Notes: generated from the letters alone by a model not told the origin. Positions 24,065 through 32,599 are shown, counted from the stretch's first letter. The stretch is 40,563 nucleotides of DNA from Rufibacter sediminis (GCF_014269285.1 NZ_JACOAF010000036.1:1-40563), one strand, 5' to 3'. A program made the numbers and translations.

Positions 24065-26935
24065 CTACCTGATAAACGTCATGCGCCTGGTGTACCGTTT
24101 GTTATCGATGGTTAACTGGTACAGGTACGTTCCGGAGGCGACCGTTCCGCCGGAGGAGTTCCGGCCGTCCCAGGTAATTTGGTGCTGCCCCGCCTGCTTT
24201 TTGCCGTTCAACAGGGAAGCAACCACTCTTCCGCTGAGATCATAGACCAGCAGCTGCACGTTGGCGGCTCTTTCCAGAACGAACGGAATGGTGGTGATTC
24301 CGCCCTGGCGGAAAGGGTTGGGGTAGTTCTGCTTCAACCCGACCTGGGTGGCATTGGCGATCTCTTCTTTGGAGGCCAGCGGCCCGGAGTAACGGCGGCT
24401 GTACACGCCATTGCCGTGGGTGCCCACTAAAACCAGATCATCGGTGGTACGGCTCAACACCATGTCTACCGGCACCTGGCCAATGGAAGTGCTGCCTTCC
24501 CTGATCCAGTTAGTGGTTCTTCCGGTGAGGGTAGACGTGGAGTACAGCCCGGTGCTGGTACCTACCAGGTACTTGCTGGTGCCATCAGGGTTGGGCAAGA
24601 TGGTCACCCACCGGGTAGAAGGTCCGTTGCCGCTCACCTGTCCGTTCTCCTCCAGGTTTCCGGAGATGGCAGTCCAGGAGGTACCGCCATTGGTGGTATA
24701 GAAAAGACTTTCCACTTTATAGTTGGTGAAGACTACAATGGCTTTATTGGCATCGCGCGGATCAATAGCGATACAGCCTATGTTGCCATTAGGGAAATTG
24801 GCACCAGTGATGGAGGTACGCACGGGCGTTGCCGCGGAGCCATCCTCAAACTTGTATAGCTTCCCGCCTCTGGTGCCAAAATACACCACGTTGGCCGGCG
24901 ACTTGCTCACCGACACGGCCGAGATCTCTTCACTGGCCCCTAGCTTAGTCACCACTTCCCACCCCAAAGCAGACTGATTACCGGTGCTGTTGGCCGGTAT
25001 CCGAGAGATATTCTTGTTACGCCACAACGTATCACCGGCCGGCAGGTACATGGTGTATTCATTGTTGGGGTCAATGGTGTAGGGGTTGATAAACAGGTAA
25101 CCCGTGGCCTTGGGAGGATCAATCCGGGCGTATCCGTCGTACTCTCCGGCATTATCGAACGCAAATCTGTAGATAGTCCCGCTCTGGGAAGACACCAGAA
25201 TGGAGTGCGTGGTGACAGCGGTAAAGGCCCCATCTCCGCCTAGCTGCTCTACCCAGGAGGTCTGCTCCTCAATGTTGTCTACCGCCCAACACCCGTTGTC
25301 CTGCATCCCGCCTACCACCAGATCATCGGTGGTATTCAGGTCCATGGACACGGTATAGAACTGGGTGGTCTGGTACCCACGGTTCAGAGACTCCCACTTC
25401 ACGGAGTCGGCCAGGTTGTTGGTGGTTCTGGACAGGCCGCCATCATGGGCGGAGATCATGGAATTGGGAGCACCCCGGTAAAAGGCCACCTCATGCTGAT
25501 CTGGGTGATGGTTATCGTACAAAGAAAAGTCCTCATTCTCCGCATTGTACCCGCCTATCCAGGAGGTGGCGGTTTTGTTGGAGAACCCACTGGTGGAGCG
25601 GTACAGGTTGGTGCCGCCCAGCACTACGTAATTAGGGTTGTTCGGCTTCACCCGCACCACCATGTTATAGCCGCCCTGTAGATCCAGGTCGCCGGTCTTG
25701 TCGCCCAGCATGGGGAGATTGGCCGTTAGATCAGTCCATTTTCCGCCGGCTCCGCTCCCGTTGCCAGACACGTACTCGTATTTCCAGAGATTAGCCTCAG
25801 AACCTTCCTGCTCTTCGGTATGCACCAGAAAATAGACGATGTTTTCGTTAGATGGCGCTATGTCCATGACAATGCGCTGGTACGTGGCCGGGAACCCGGT
25901 TGGGGTGATATCGGTCCAGGTGGTTCCATTGATGGAGCGGAAGATCCCTTTCGCGCTGGAAACCCTGCCGCCATTGGCATACTGGCTTAAGGTAGCGTAC
26001 ATGCTGCCGTTGTTGCCCACGGTGACATCGGTGAAGAAGGGGCTGGTGTTAAAGTCTTCCTGATCGGCACCAAGCCCCAGCACGTAGTTCCAGGTAGTTC
26101 CCCCGTCTACTGACCGATGAATGGAACCGGCCGTGGCGGCCAGCACCTCGTCCTGCCGAGTGTTGGCCGGGTTGGTAGCCACCCGATAGGTATACTGGAA
26201 AACGTCTGTGAATCGGGTATAATCGTCGGTCTGGGTGCTGGGCAGTGGGTTCCAGGTGACACCGTTGTCAATGGACTTGAAGATGCCGTTCCCGTAGTAC
26301 GATGCCCCGGTTGCGTTAGCGGAGTTCCCCAAGAGTTCTCCCGTGCCGTAGTACCAGATGTTGCGCTTGCCCGCCCGCTTATCCTGCGCCACGGTAGTCA
26401 CGCTGTGCAACATGTTAGGGTCAGTGACCTTGATCCAGGAGGTACCGCCATTGCTGCTGCGCCACATGCCTCCGGAGACGCCTCCGGCCAGGATTCTATT
26501 CTCATTACCGATGTCAATGGCCAGGGCACGGGTACGGCCTCCCACGTTGTAGGGACCGCGCCGGTCCCAGGTGTAGGTGACGAGTTTTCCGTATGGGTTG
26601 GTTCCCCGCAAAATCTGCTCGGCGGTCAGGATCTTGTCGGAGTAGGCCAGTTCCAGCTCCCGGATACCCTCGGGAATTTTGCCGGTGGCCGGATCTTTCA
26701 GGCGCTGGATTTCATACTCCTGCCGGGCATTGGGATTTTCCTTCGTCCCGATGGCTCCTTTCTTGTGCAATCGGTTGGCGCGGGCTTGCCGGCCCGCTTC
26801 CTTTAACCCCGCCGCAGAGAAATGAGACGCATTGCCTCTAAACGGCTCAAGGGAGGCAACAGAAAGGAGCGCGCCAAAGAAAAGAAGCAAAGCGCAAGAC
26901 ACCCAAAATTGTCGTTGCCGGGTTACACGTTCCAT
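24065..26935 (-). CDS. Large secreted BNR/sialidase-like propeller protein, T9SS type A
   Basis: A 956-aa exported protein. ATG 26935 gives a signal peptide/anchor (RQFWVSCALLLFFGALLSVASL); an upstream start at 26995 would add an atypical stretch before it. Repeats of the BNR/YCF48 kind follow: GGMWRSSNGGTSW, NGIFKSIDNGVTWNPL, GSIHRSVDGGTTW, GIFRSINGTTW, SLFYTTNGGTSW, which build beta-propellers as in sialidase/VPS10-like proteins. Asp-box residues are intact but no catalytic sialidase set is evident. The C-terminal NYPNPF motif and FlgD-like domain (VYDLSGRVVASL, ASGTYLYQLTIDNKRYTRRM) form a type A T9SS sorting signal. Surface or secreted role; substrate unknown. Confidence 0.9.
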   Translation of the reverse strand: MERVTRQRQFWVSCALLLFFGALLSVASLEPFRGNASHFSAAGLKEAGRQARANRLHKKGAIGTKENPNARQEYEIQRLKDPATGKIPEGIRELELAYSDKILTAEQILRGTNPYGKLVTYTWDRRGPYNVGGRTRALAIDIGNENRILAGGVSGGMWRSSNGGTSWIKVTDPNMLHSVTTVAQDKRAGKRNIWYYGTGELLGNSANATGASYYGNGIFKSIDNGVTWNPLPSTQTDDYTRFTDVFQYTYRVATNPANTRQDEVLAATAGSIHRSVDGGTTWNYVLGLGADQEDFNTSPFFTDVTVGNNGSMYATLSQYANGGRVSSAKGIFRSINGTTWTDITPTGFPATYQRIVMDIAPSNENIVYFLVHTEEQEGSEANLWKYEYVSGNGSGAGGKWTDLTANLPMLGDKTGDLDLQGGYNMVVRVKPNNPNYVVLGGTNLYRSTSGFSNKTATSWIGGYNAENEDFSLYDNHHPDQHEVAFYRGAPNSMISAHDGGLSRTTNNLADSVKWESLNRGYQTTQFYTVSMDLNTTDDLVVGGMQDNGCWAVDNIEEQTSWVEQLGGDGAFTAVTTHSILVSSQSGTIYRFAFDNAGEYDGYARIDPPKATGYLFINPYTIDPNNEYTMYLPAGDTLWRNKNISRIPANSTGNQSALGWEVVTKLGASEEISAVSVSKSPANVVYFGTRGGKLYKFEDGSAATPVRTSITGANFPNGNIGCIAIDPRDANKAIVVFTNYKVESLFYTTNGGTSWTAISGNLEENGQVSGNGPSTRWVTILPNPDGTSKYLVGTSTGLYSTSTLTGRTTNWIREGSTSIGQVPVDMVLSRTTDDLVLVGTHGNGVYSRRYSGPLASKEEIANATQVGLKQNYPNPFRQGGITTIPFVLERAANVQLLVYDLSGRVVASLLNGKKQAGQHQITWDGRNSSGGTVASGTYLYQLTIDNKRYTRRMTFIR

Positions 26936-27019
26936 GAGATGAGATAGATAAGTTCTGAGTTGGAAAGTAAGATCTTCAAATAAAAGGAGAAGCACCCCTA
27001 AGATAAGGCGTTATCAGGT

Positions 27020-27514
27020 CTAGTCAAACAACGTGTACGAATGGATCACCAGGGCATCATGCTCGTTCAGGGAGTTTTGCAGGTCAGCGGTTATTTTCTT
27101 GCCTGCTGTCACGCCGGGCCTTCCGCCACCCGCCTTCACCGACATCGGGAAATACGCCTGCACCTGTTGGCCTTCACTTAACGCCTGGTTGAAACCGGAG
27201 CCGTAACCCATCACCCGGGTGATTTTCACCTCGGTTTTGCACGGCGCCTCACTACAGGGGCCGTTGCCGGTCGGTTCCAGTTCAGGCAATACCTTCACCA
27301 CCTCCAGCACTACGCGCGCCCGACCGGGCGGAATAGGCTTCTGGTCAGGAAGCGGAAGTTTTTCGTGGATGTTTTTCAGTTTTGAGGTAGACACGGGCAT
27401 TTCATTTTGGGGTGGGGGTGCAGACTCTGGGCCCCGTTTACAGCCGAAACCCGTCAGCAACAGAATTGTTGGCAAAACAAACCGAAAATACTTCTGAATA
27501 CAGGCATCACGCAT
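27020..27514 (-). CDS. Lipoprotein of unknown function
   Basis: A 164-aa protein I do not recognise. The signal peptide ends in a lipobox, TGFGC, with the cysteine at about residue 25, followed by a Pro-rich stretch (ESAPPPQNEMP, KLPLPDQKPIPPG). The remainder looks like a small beta-barrel or OB-like fold: ARVVLEVVKVLPE, EVKITRVMGYGSGF, GQQVQAYFPMSV, GKKITADLQNS. Two cysteines (GPCSEAPCKTE, about 87 and 91) could form a disulfide. It is read in the same direction as the T9SS protein, 84 nt upstream of it. Confidence 0.72.
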   Translation of the reverse strand: MRDACIQKYFRFVLPTILLLTGFGCKRGPESAPPPQNEMPVSTSKLKNIHEKLPLPDQKPIPPGRARVVLEVVKVLPELEPTGNGPCSEAPCKTEVKITRVMGYGSGFNQALSEGQQVQAYFPMSVKAGGGRPGVTAGKKITADLQNSLNEHDALVIHSYTLFD

Positions 27515-27678
27515 AAAACAAATATAACTACAAAGATCAGGTTTTCAGAACCTTACTCCCATTAATTCAGCGGAACGGTTTCAAACGGGGCATATTTCCC
27601 TATTTCTCCTAAAACCAACAACCTTGGCTACGGTTATGGGTATAGAGAAAAACCATTTACTTTTTGCTATATACGTTC

Positions 27679-28491
27679 ATGAAAACAAGAACCCTGCCAC
27701 CGCTTTTCAAGTGGCTGGCACTCTCCCTTCTCAGTTTACTGGCGGCCTGTGATCTGTTTGAGTACCATCCCTACGCCGGCAACCTGGAATACAAAAACCT
27801 GACCGCTGAGAACGTGGCCCGGATCAAAGCCCTGGAAACCCAATACAACCCGCAGACTCCGCTGAAATTTGCCCTGACCGGCGACACCCAAGGCTTCTTT
27901 GAGGAAACCGAGGACATGGTGAAAGACATGAACTCCCGTGACATTGCTTTTGTGCTGCACGCCGGCGACCTCACCAATTACGCCTTCACCGACGAGTACG
28001 AGCGCATGCACCAGGTCTTGTCCAAGCTGAAAGTGCCGTATGTCACCGTAATCGGGAACCATGACTGCCTGGGCGATGGCGACAAGCTGTACAAAGAGAT
28101 GTATGGCCCGTTAAACCACTCCTTCACCTTCAACCAGAACAAGTTCATCCTGCTCAACACCAATTTCCTGGAGTTTGACGAAAGCGTACCCGACGTGAAC
28201 TGGCTGGAGAAAGAACTGCAGACGCCCGCCAGCATCCAGAATAAGTTTGTGATCTCCCACATCATCCCAGACAACAGCGAGGCCAACCCCGCCCAGGAGC
28301 AGGTGTACGCCGCCCTCATGCGGAAGTACAACGTAGACCTTTCTTTGCACGGCCACACGCACAATTACAGCGCCAGAGAGCTCTACAAAGACGGCATTCC
28401 TTACGTGACCACGGCTGCTTCGCTGAAGCGCAGCTATGTACTGATCACCGTGACGGGCAATAAGGCTACTTATGAAAAAATAGAATTCTAA
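27679..28491 (+). CDS. Metallophosphoesterase (calcineurin-like), lipoprotein
   Basis: A 270-aa dinuclear metallophosphoesterase anchored by a lipid: LLSLLAAC with the cysteine at 24. Motifs in order: GDTQG at 68-72 (His of the usual GDxH is Gln), GDLTN from 96, GNHD at 126-129, and GHTH at 225-228. Substrate cannot be inferred. ATG 27679 is preferred over the TTG at 27664 because it begins the signal peptide directly. The outer-membrane-like gene follows 6 nt later, forming a two-gene operon. Confidence 0.9.
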   Translation: MKTRTLPPLFKWLALSLLSLLAACDLFEYHPYAGNLEYKNLTAENVARIKALETQYNPQTPLKFALTGDTQGFFEETEDMVKDMNSRDIAFVLHAGDLTNYAFTDEYERMHQVLSKLKVPYVTVIGNHDCLGDGDKLYKEMYGPLNHSFTFNQNKFILLNTNFLEFDESVPDVNWLEKELQTPASIQNKFVISHIIPDNSEANPAQEQVYAALMRKYNVDLSLHGHTHNYSARELYKDGIPYVTTAASLKRSYVLITVTGNKATYEKIEF

Positions 28492-28497
28492 CTCTGT

Positions 28498-29136
28498 ATG
28501 CGCCACCTCTACGTTTATTGCCTCTTTTGCTGCCTGCTTTTCTCCACCTCCGCCACCTGGGCGCAGGAGGCAGCTGATACCACCCGGCAAATTCCTTCCG
28601 ATAAAATAGACCGCCCCAAAAACAAATGGTACGCCCCAGATTACGCGGTAGTGCAGCATGCCGGCCTCATTGGCATTCTGGCGGCGGGCGTGGGGTATGA
28701 CTTCGGGAAGCATGACCGCACCAACGCCGAGCTTCTGTATGGGTTCACGCCCGGCTATGGCATCAAACACACCACCCACACCTTCACTACCAAGATCTAC
28801 TACCAGTCGCACCCCAAGCCGCTGTTCCACGATTTTCAGATCAGCTGGATCAAGGCGGGCGCGGGCATCAGCATGACCATTGGCGAGCAGTTTGAGACCT
28901 TCTTTCCGCAGAAGTACCCCGAGGGCTACTACATCTGGCCCACGGCCACCCGCATTCTGCCGTTCGTGGGCTCTTCGCTGGGCCGCGAATTCAAAGGCCG
29001 GAACCGCCCTAAGTATGCCGAGTTCTATTACGAGATTGGCACCAGTGACGTGATGATCGTGGACAAATACCGGAACAAAGGCATCTCCATCCCAGACATT
29101 CTCAACCTGGCCATTGGCCTGCGGCTATCGCTTTAA
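28498..29136 (+). CDS. Outer-membrane-like protein of unknown function
   Basis: A 212-aa protein with a signal peptide ending at TWAQ (about residue 22). Alternating hydrophobic and aromatic stretches (VVQHAGLIGILAAGVGYDF, AELLYGFTPGYG, TFTTKIYYQ, IKAGAGISMTIG, ILNLAIGLRLSL) suggest a small outer-membrane beta-barrel whose last strand ends in SL. I do not recognise a family beyond this. Co-transcribed with the phosphoesterase lipoprotein (6 nt gap), so the two may act together at the envelope (inference). Confidence 0.75.
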   Translation: MRHLYVYCLFCCLLFSTSATWAQEAADTTRQIPSDKIDRPKNKWYAPDYAVVQHAGLIGILAAGVGYDFGKHDRTNAELLYGFTPGYGIKHTTHTFTTKIYYQSHPKPLFHDFQISWIKAGAGISMTIGEQFETFFPQKYPEGYYIWPTATRILPFVGSSLGREFKGRNRPKYAEFYYEIGTSDVMIVDKYRNKGISIPDILNLAIGLRLSL

Positions 29137-29140
29137 GGCT

Positions 29141-29176
29141 ATTTTGGGCGTGTTTTCAGGAAATCGGCCGTAAAAC
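29141..29176. repeat. 36-bp palindrome family copy
   Basis: ATTTTGGGCGTG, centre TTTTCAGGAAAT, right arm CGGCCGTAAAAC. It begins 4 nt after a stop codon. Confidence 0.78.
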
Positions 29177-29290
29177 ACCTTGTAAGGAAAGGATTGGCAG
29201 CTGATGCCAAGTGTAGGTTTCTAGCACATAAAGCTTCATTTTTGCACCCGCATCAGCTGTCCCGTTTTCCGTTCCGGAAAGACAAACTAT

Positions 29291-29818
29291 ATGGAATACA
29301 ATTACCTGAAATCGCTGCACATCATCTTTGTGGTCACCTGGTTTGCGGGCCTGTTCTACATTGTGCGGTTATTTGTGTATTACGCAGAAACGGCCCCAAA
29401 ACCGGAGCCCGAGAGAAGCATTCTGCAGACGCAGTTCGCGCTCATGCAGAAGCGGCTGTGGTACGGCATCACGTGGCCCTCGGCGGTGATCACGGTCATC
29501 ATGGGCCTGAGCTTGCTGAGCTACTACAACCCGGTTCCTACGTGGCTCTGGATCAAGCTGGGCTTTGTGGCGGGTCTGCTGGCCTACCATCTGTACTGCC
29601 ACCGCATCTTTCAACAGCACCAGCGCGGCGAGATCAGGCAAAGCTCCACCGCCCTCCGCATCTGGAACGAGGTGGCCACGCTTTTTCTGGTAAGCATCGT
29701 GTTTCTGGTGGTTTTGAAGAATGGCCTGGATGCCACCTGGGGCGTGCTGGGCTTCATCGGGTTATCAGTGCTGCTGATGGTGGCCATCATGGTGTACCGC
29801 AAACTGCGGAAAGCCTGA
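29291..29818 (+). CDS. hemJ: CopD-family membrane protein, probable HemJ-type protoporphyrinogen oxidase
   Basis: A 175-aa inner-membrane protein with four predicted segments (about 8-30, 58-80, 84-102, 125-145, and a C-terminal 148-168). The opening KSLHIIFVVTWFAGLFYIVRLFVY with His10, the QKRLWYGITWPSAVITVIMG segment and WLWIKLGFV with Lys89 match HemJ, which oxidises protoporphyrinogen IX in bacteria lacking HemG/HemY; the His and Lys are the residues essential in that family. CopD-like copper proteins share the fold, so function is probable rather than certain. It stands alone. Heme genes hemB and hemN elsewhere in the window agree with the role. Confidence 0.8.
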   Translation: MEYNYLKSLHIIFVVTWFAGLFYIVRLFVYYAETAPKPEPERSILQTQFALMQKRLWYGITWPSAVITVIMGLSLLSYYNPVPTWLWIKLGFVAGLLAYHLYCHRIFQQHQRGEIRQSSTALRIWNEVATLFLVSIVFLVVLKNGLDATWGVLGFIGLSVLLMVAIMVYRKLRKA

Positions 29819-29913
29819 GCGGTTCACCTTTTGTTTGACCTCCTCCCAACCAGCTCACTGAGCCAAGGCTTTCTTTATCATGGTGACATCATTTTTCAAC
29901 GCCCCTCCCCTTC

Positions 29914-30003
29914 TGTCATCTTGGAAAGGTCTTGTGGACAAGCGGTAACAGCGTTCGCGCCAGCGCCTTCTCAGTTTGCTCACAAGATCTTTCCAAGATG
30001 ACA
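29914..30003. repeat. 90-bp inverted repeat, TGTCATCTTGG family, full copy
   Basis: TGTCATCTTGGAAAG and CTTTCCAAGATGACA are exact complements at the ends; the pairing continues through TCTTGTG/CACAAGA. The non-palindromic centre is about 40 bases. A second copy is at 32744-32832. MITE- or REP-like; no transposase here. Confidence 0.8.
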
Positions 30004-30011
30004 AAAAAATT

Positions 30012-30061
30012 AAAAGCGTTTCGGGCCTGATTTTCAGAAATCAGGCCCGAAACGCTTTTTT
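30012..30061. repeat. Longest palindrome copy, also a bidirectional terminator
   Basis: Arms AAAAGCGTTTCGGGCCTGA and TCAGGCCCGAAACGCTTTT pair without mismatch over 19 bp around TTTTCAGAAA. A-run on one side and T-run on the other make it a good terminator in both directions, between convergent hemJ and hemN. Confidence 0.88.
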
Positions 30062-30090
30062 ATGCGGATTGCAACTCGGGGAATTGAACC

Positions 30091-30120
30091 CACCCCTACC
30101 CCTCCCAGGAGGGGAATTGC
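30091..30120. repeat. CCCCTCCC/GGGAGGGG hairpin
   Basis: CACCCCTACCCCTCCCAG followed by GAGGGGAATT. Related in make-up to 227-253. Confidence 0.45.
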
Positions 30121-30130
30121 TGCCAGACGA

Positions 30131-31528
30131 TTAGACGGCTTTGCTGAACATCGGCTTGGCCTCAACGCCGGGAGTCTCCTTTTTGAGGTACAGGTCAAAC
30201 GCGGCGCAGACCGAGCGCAGGAACCGGCGGCCGGTGACGGTTAATTGCAGTTGCTCCGCTTCCAGGTCAATCAAGCCATCGGCGGCCAGGTCTTGCAGCA
30301 CGGGCACGGTTTTCTCCAGAATGAGGTCAGCCAGCGGACTGTTCTGCCAATTGGTTTTCCCGTTACAGGCGATGTCCAGGATGTGGCGGCGCATCTGCAC
30401 GTCTTCCTCAGACAGTAGATAGCCCTTGAACAGCGGCCACTCGCCCATGGCCAGCAGCGCGTAGTATTCCTCCACGGTTTTCACGTTTTGCAGGTAGCCG
30501 CGGTACAGGTCGCTGATGGAAGACACGCCCAGCCCGATCATGAGCTGCGTCTGGTTGGTGGTGTAGCCCATGAAGTTGCGGTGCAGGCGGTTTTCGCGTT
30601 GGGCCACGCAGAGTTCTTCCTCCGGAAACGCGAAATGGTCCATGCCCACGTCTTCATAGCCAGCTTCCAGCAGCAGGGTTTGGCCTAACGTATAAAGCGC
30701 CAGTTTCTCGGAATCTGAGGGTAAATCTGCGTCTGAGTAATGCCGCTGCGATTTCTCTTTCCAGGGCACGTGCGCGTAAGAATAGTACGCAATGCGGTCG
30801 GGGCGCAAGGCGATGACCTGCCGGAACGTGTCATCAATGCTTTCCAGGGTCTGGAACGGAAGTCCGTAGATCAGGTCATAGTTCACGGAGGTGTAGCCGA
30901 TCTGCCGGGCCAGTTCCGTGGCCTGCACCAGGTTCTCCAGCGGCTGAATCCGGTTGATGGCTTTCTGCACTTTTTCTGACAGGTCCTGCACGCCGTAGCT
31001 CACGCGTCTGAACCCCACGTCATAGAGGGCCTGCAGGTGCTCAGCGGTGGTATTGTTGGGATGTCCTTCAAAGCTGAACTCGTGCGCGGGATGTACCTCG
31101 GCCTGGGCCAGGATTCCTTTAATGAGGTATTGGAGATTTTCGGGGCTGAAGAACGTGGGCGTGCCGCCGCCCAGGTGAATCTCCCGGATGATGGGTTTCT
31201 CAGGGAACAGCGCCAGGTATTTGTCCCACTCCTGCAGCACCGCCTTGAGGTAGACCGGCTCCACGCCGTGGTTTCTGGTGATGCGCTTGTTGCAGCCGCA
31301 GTACGTACACAGGCTCTCGCAGAACGGCAGGTGCAGGTACAGACTAATGCCTTCTTTCTGGTTGGAGGCCTTGAACGTAGAAAGCAACACATCCTGCCAC
31401 TGCGGCACGGCGGGCAAGTCATTTCCCCAGAAAGGCACGGTAGGGTAACTGGTATACCGCGGAACGGGCACGTTGTACTTCTTCACTAAATCTACCGGGG
31501 GGATGCTGGTGGTGAGGCAAGTTTCCAT
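30131..31528 (-). CDS. hemN: Oxygen-independent coproporphyrinogen III oxidase
   Basis: A 465-aa radical-SAM enzyme decarboxylating coproporphyrinogen III to protoporphyrinogen IX without oxygen. VKKYNVPVPRYTSYPTVPFW at 15-34 is the classic HemN opening. Cluster ligands Cys70, Cys74, Cys77 plus Cys79 (CESLCTYCGC) give CX3CX2CXC, separating it from HemW. GGGTPTFF and the C-terminal HemN domain (about 360-450) are present. Length fits (about 450-460). The upstream -7 box sits only 5 bases from the ATG, suggesting a leaderless message. The last residues overlap no other gene. Confidence 0.96.
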   Translation of the reverse strand: METCLTTSIPPVDLVKKYNVPVPRYTSYPTVPFWGNDLPAVPQWQDVLLSTFKASNQKEGISLYLHLPFCESLCTYCGCNKRITRNHGVEPVYLKAVLQEWDKYLALFPEKPIIREIHLGGGTPTFFSPENLQYLIKGILAQAEVHPAHEFSFEGHPNNTTAEHLQALYDVGFRRVSYGVQDLSEKVQKAINRIQPLENLVQATELARQIGYTSVNYDLIYGLPFQTLESIDDTFRQVIALRPDRIAYYSYAHVPWKEKSQRHYSDADLPSDSEKLALYTLGQTLLLEAGYEDVGMDHFAFPEEELCVAQRENRLHRNFMGYTTNQTQLMIGLGVSSISDLYRGYLQNVKTVEEYYALLAMGEWPLFKGYLLSEEDVQMRRHILDIACNGKTNWQNSPLADLILEKTVPVLQDLAADGLIDLEAEQLQLTVTGRRFLRSVCAAFDLYLKKETPGVEAKPMFSKAV

Positions 31529-31532
31529 GACG

Positions 31533-31540
31533 CAAAATTA
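31533..31540 (-). promoter_or_regulatory. Probable -7 element of hemN, leaderless
   Basis: TAATTTTG on the minus strand fits TANNTTTG; TTCG lies 19 bases upstream as a weak -33. Transcription would start at or within a base or two of the hemN ATG (31528). Confidence 0.5.
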
Positions 31541-31633
31541 GCTTCGCGCCGCTGCCCCCGAAGGCAGTTCCGTCACCAGAGGAGATGATTTTCATCAGTT
31601 TGCCTTCTCATAACCCGCCCAGAGAGCAGACCG

Positions 31634-31669
31634 GCTTTGAAGCTGTTTTCCGGAAACTCGGCCTAAAAC
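31634..31669. repeat. 36-bp palindrome family copy
   Basis: GCTTTGAAGCTG, centre TTTTCCGGAAAC, right arm TCGGCCTAAAAC. Located upstream of hemN rather than at a 3' end. Confidence 0.65.
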
Positions 31670-31689
31670 GAGGCGGGATTTCTGGCTGC

Positions 31690-32007
31690 CTAGAAAAGGA
31701 AACGGCCCCTAAGGGGCCGGCTCACTACAAACAACCAACATGACAGCGACTTACAGGTAAGCCGCTATTATCTTTTCATATTCCTATAAAGCACCCGCGG
31801 CTTTCACCGCCCGGGAATATACGTTTCTGTGATGTTCTCCTCGTCTTTAGACCGAAGGAAAGCCGCTTGCCGAGCCGTTCACCCGTTCTCCTTTCTGAGT
31901 TGATGCCATCGCTTCAGGTGGAGGCTTTCAAGGTATAGCACCTTACTCTCCCTCTAAAGACAGCCTCATTTGCAAGTGGTTGCATGGCATCACGACAAAA
32001 CCGCTAC
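31690..32007 (-). ncRNA. Candidate structured non-coding RNA
   Basis: About 315 nt between a sigma-54-like promoter and a hairpin CGGCCCCT/AGGGGCCG (31703-31719) followed on the minus strand by T-rich sequence. Helices seen (in window positions): 31901-31909 with 31984-31992 (9 bp); 31843-31851 with 31953-31961 (9 bp); 31921-31926 with 31962-31967; 31930-31934 with 31940-31944; 31778-31784 with 31814-31820; 31797-31800 with 31807-31810; 31745-31754 with 31757-31766. The first two interleave, implying a pseudoknot. The last helix pairs fully only on the minus strand (a G-U in place of A-C), supporting that strand. It does not resemble RNase P RNA, tmRNA, SRP RNA or riboswitches known to me. 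Short frames inside (15-20 codons) look incidental. Confidence 0.5.
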
Positions 32008-32017
32008 TTCTTCCTTT

Positions 32018-32033
32018 GACAAGTGTCATGCCA
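32018..32033 (-). promoter_or_regulatory. Sigma-54-like -24/-12 promoter
   Basis: TGGCATGACACTTGTC on the minus strand. It matches TGGCACGN4TTGC at TGGCA, G and TTG, with the GG-to-G spacing of 12 that RpoN requires. Predicted start is near 32007, directly ahead of the structured region. Confidence 0.5.
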
Positions 32034-32079
32034 ACACATTAAATCGCTGATCAACAATAGCTTAACGCTTTGCCACAAA

Positions 32080-32128
32080 AATAAAAATGTCCGCTCCCGA
32101 ACAACCTTTATTCGAAAGCGGACACTTA
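32080..32128 (-). terminator. Terminator of the GroES-like gene
   Basis: On the minus strand GTCCGCTTTCGAA and TTCGGGAGCGGAC pair over 13 positions (two G-U) around a 9-base loop; TTTTTATTTTT follows. Confidence 0.9.
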
Positions 32129-32135
32129 CTCTGTC

Positions 32136-32171
32136 CTTTTGAAGCTAATTTTGATAAAACGGGCCCGAAAC
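32136..32171. repeat. 36-bp palindrome family copy, left arm decayed
   Basis: Right arm CGGGCCCGAAAC is well preserved; the left half CTTTTGAAGCTA has drifted. Confidence 0.55.
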
Positions 32172-32190
32172 AGCCCCTGAAATGCTGCGG

Positions 32191-32571
32191 TTATTCTTCC
32201 TCGCGCTCCAGCAGCAGCACCGAAGACTGCGGCACAATGAAGTATTTATCGCCTAGGTAGTTGATCTCCACGGCATCGCGCTGGAGGTAAATGGCCAGAT
32301 CACCTTCGCGGGCCTGCAACGGAAGGTAGCGCACCTGCTCTTTCTCGTCCTGGTTCCAGATCTCGTCATCCAGCCCGTAATCAGCGGGGATGGGGTAGCC
32401 CGGGCCCACCCGCATCACGTAGCCTTCCTGCACTTTCTCCTTCTCCTGCACGCCGGGCGGCAGAAACAAGCCGCTCTTGGTCTGCTCCTTCGTGCTCTTG
32501 GGTTTGATGAGCAAGCGGTCTCCTACAACAATCAGCTTCTGCAGTTTCTGGGCGGGTGAGTCTTTGCGCAT
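32191..32571 (-). CDS. GroES/Cpn10-like co-chaperone domain protein
   Basis: A 126-aa protein with the Cpn10 barrel: LIVVGDRLLIKPKSTKEQTKSGLFLPPGVQEKEKVQEGYVMRVGPG, then GDLAIYLQRDAVEINYLGDKYFIVPQSSVLLLE. Compared with GroES (about 95 aa) it has an insertion after the GPG turn (YPIPADYGLDDEIWNQDEKEQVRYLPLQ), typical of the second GroES-like protein in Bacteroidota. Role as a GroEL cofactor is inference. ATG 32571 is chosen: the -7 promoter box at 32600-32607 lies downstream of the longer frame start at 32610. Monocistronic, with a strong terminator. Confidence 0.88.
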   Translation of the reverse strand: MRKDSPAQKLQKLIVVGDRLLIKPKSTKEQTKSGLFLPPGVQEKEKVQEGYVMRVGPGYPIPADYGLDDEIWNQDEKEQVRYLPLQAREGDLAIYLQRDAVEINYLGDKYFIVPQSSVLLLEREEE

Positions 32572-32599
32572 AGTGGTAACAGTATAGGTAATTGGGCTG

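Larger units (their letters stand above)
29819..30130. other. Repeat-filled gap between convergent hemJ and hemN
   Basis: No gene. It contains, in order, a full copy of the TGTCATCTTGG inverted repeat, a near-perfect palindrome copy able to act as a bidirectional terminator, and a CCCCTCCC/GGGAGGGG hairpin that touches the hemN stop codon region. Confidence 0.7.

Noticed and set aside
30071..30125. tRNA-like stretch (GGGTTCAATTCCCC on the minus strand)
   Set aside because: It resembles a T-arm, but no acceptor stem, anticodon arm or D-arm can be formed around it; better explained as a C-rich/G-rich hairpin repeat.
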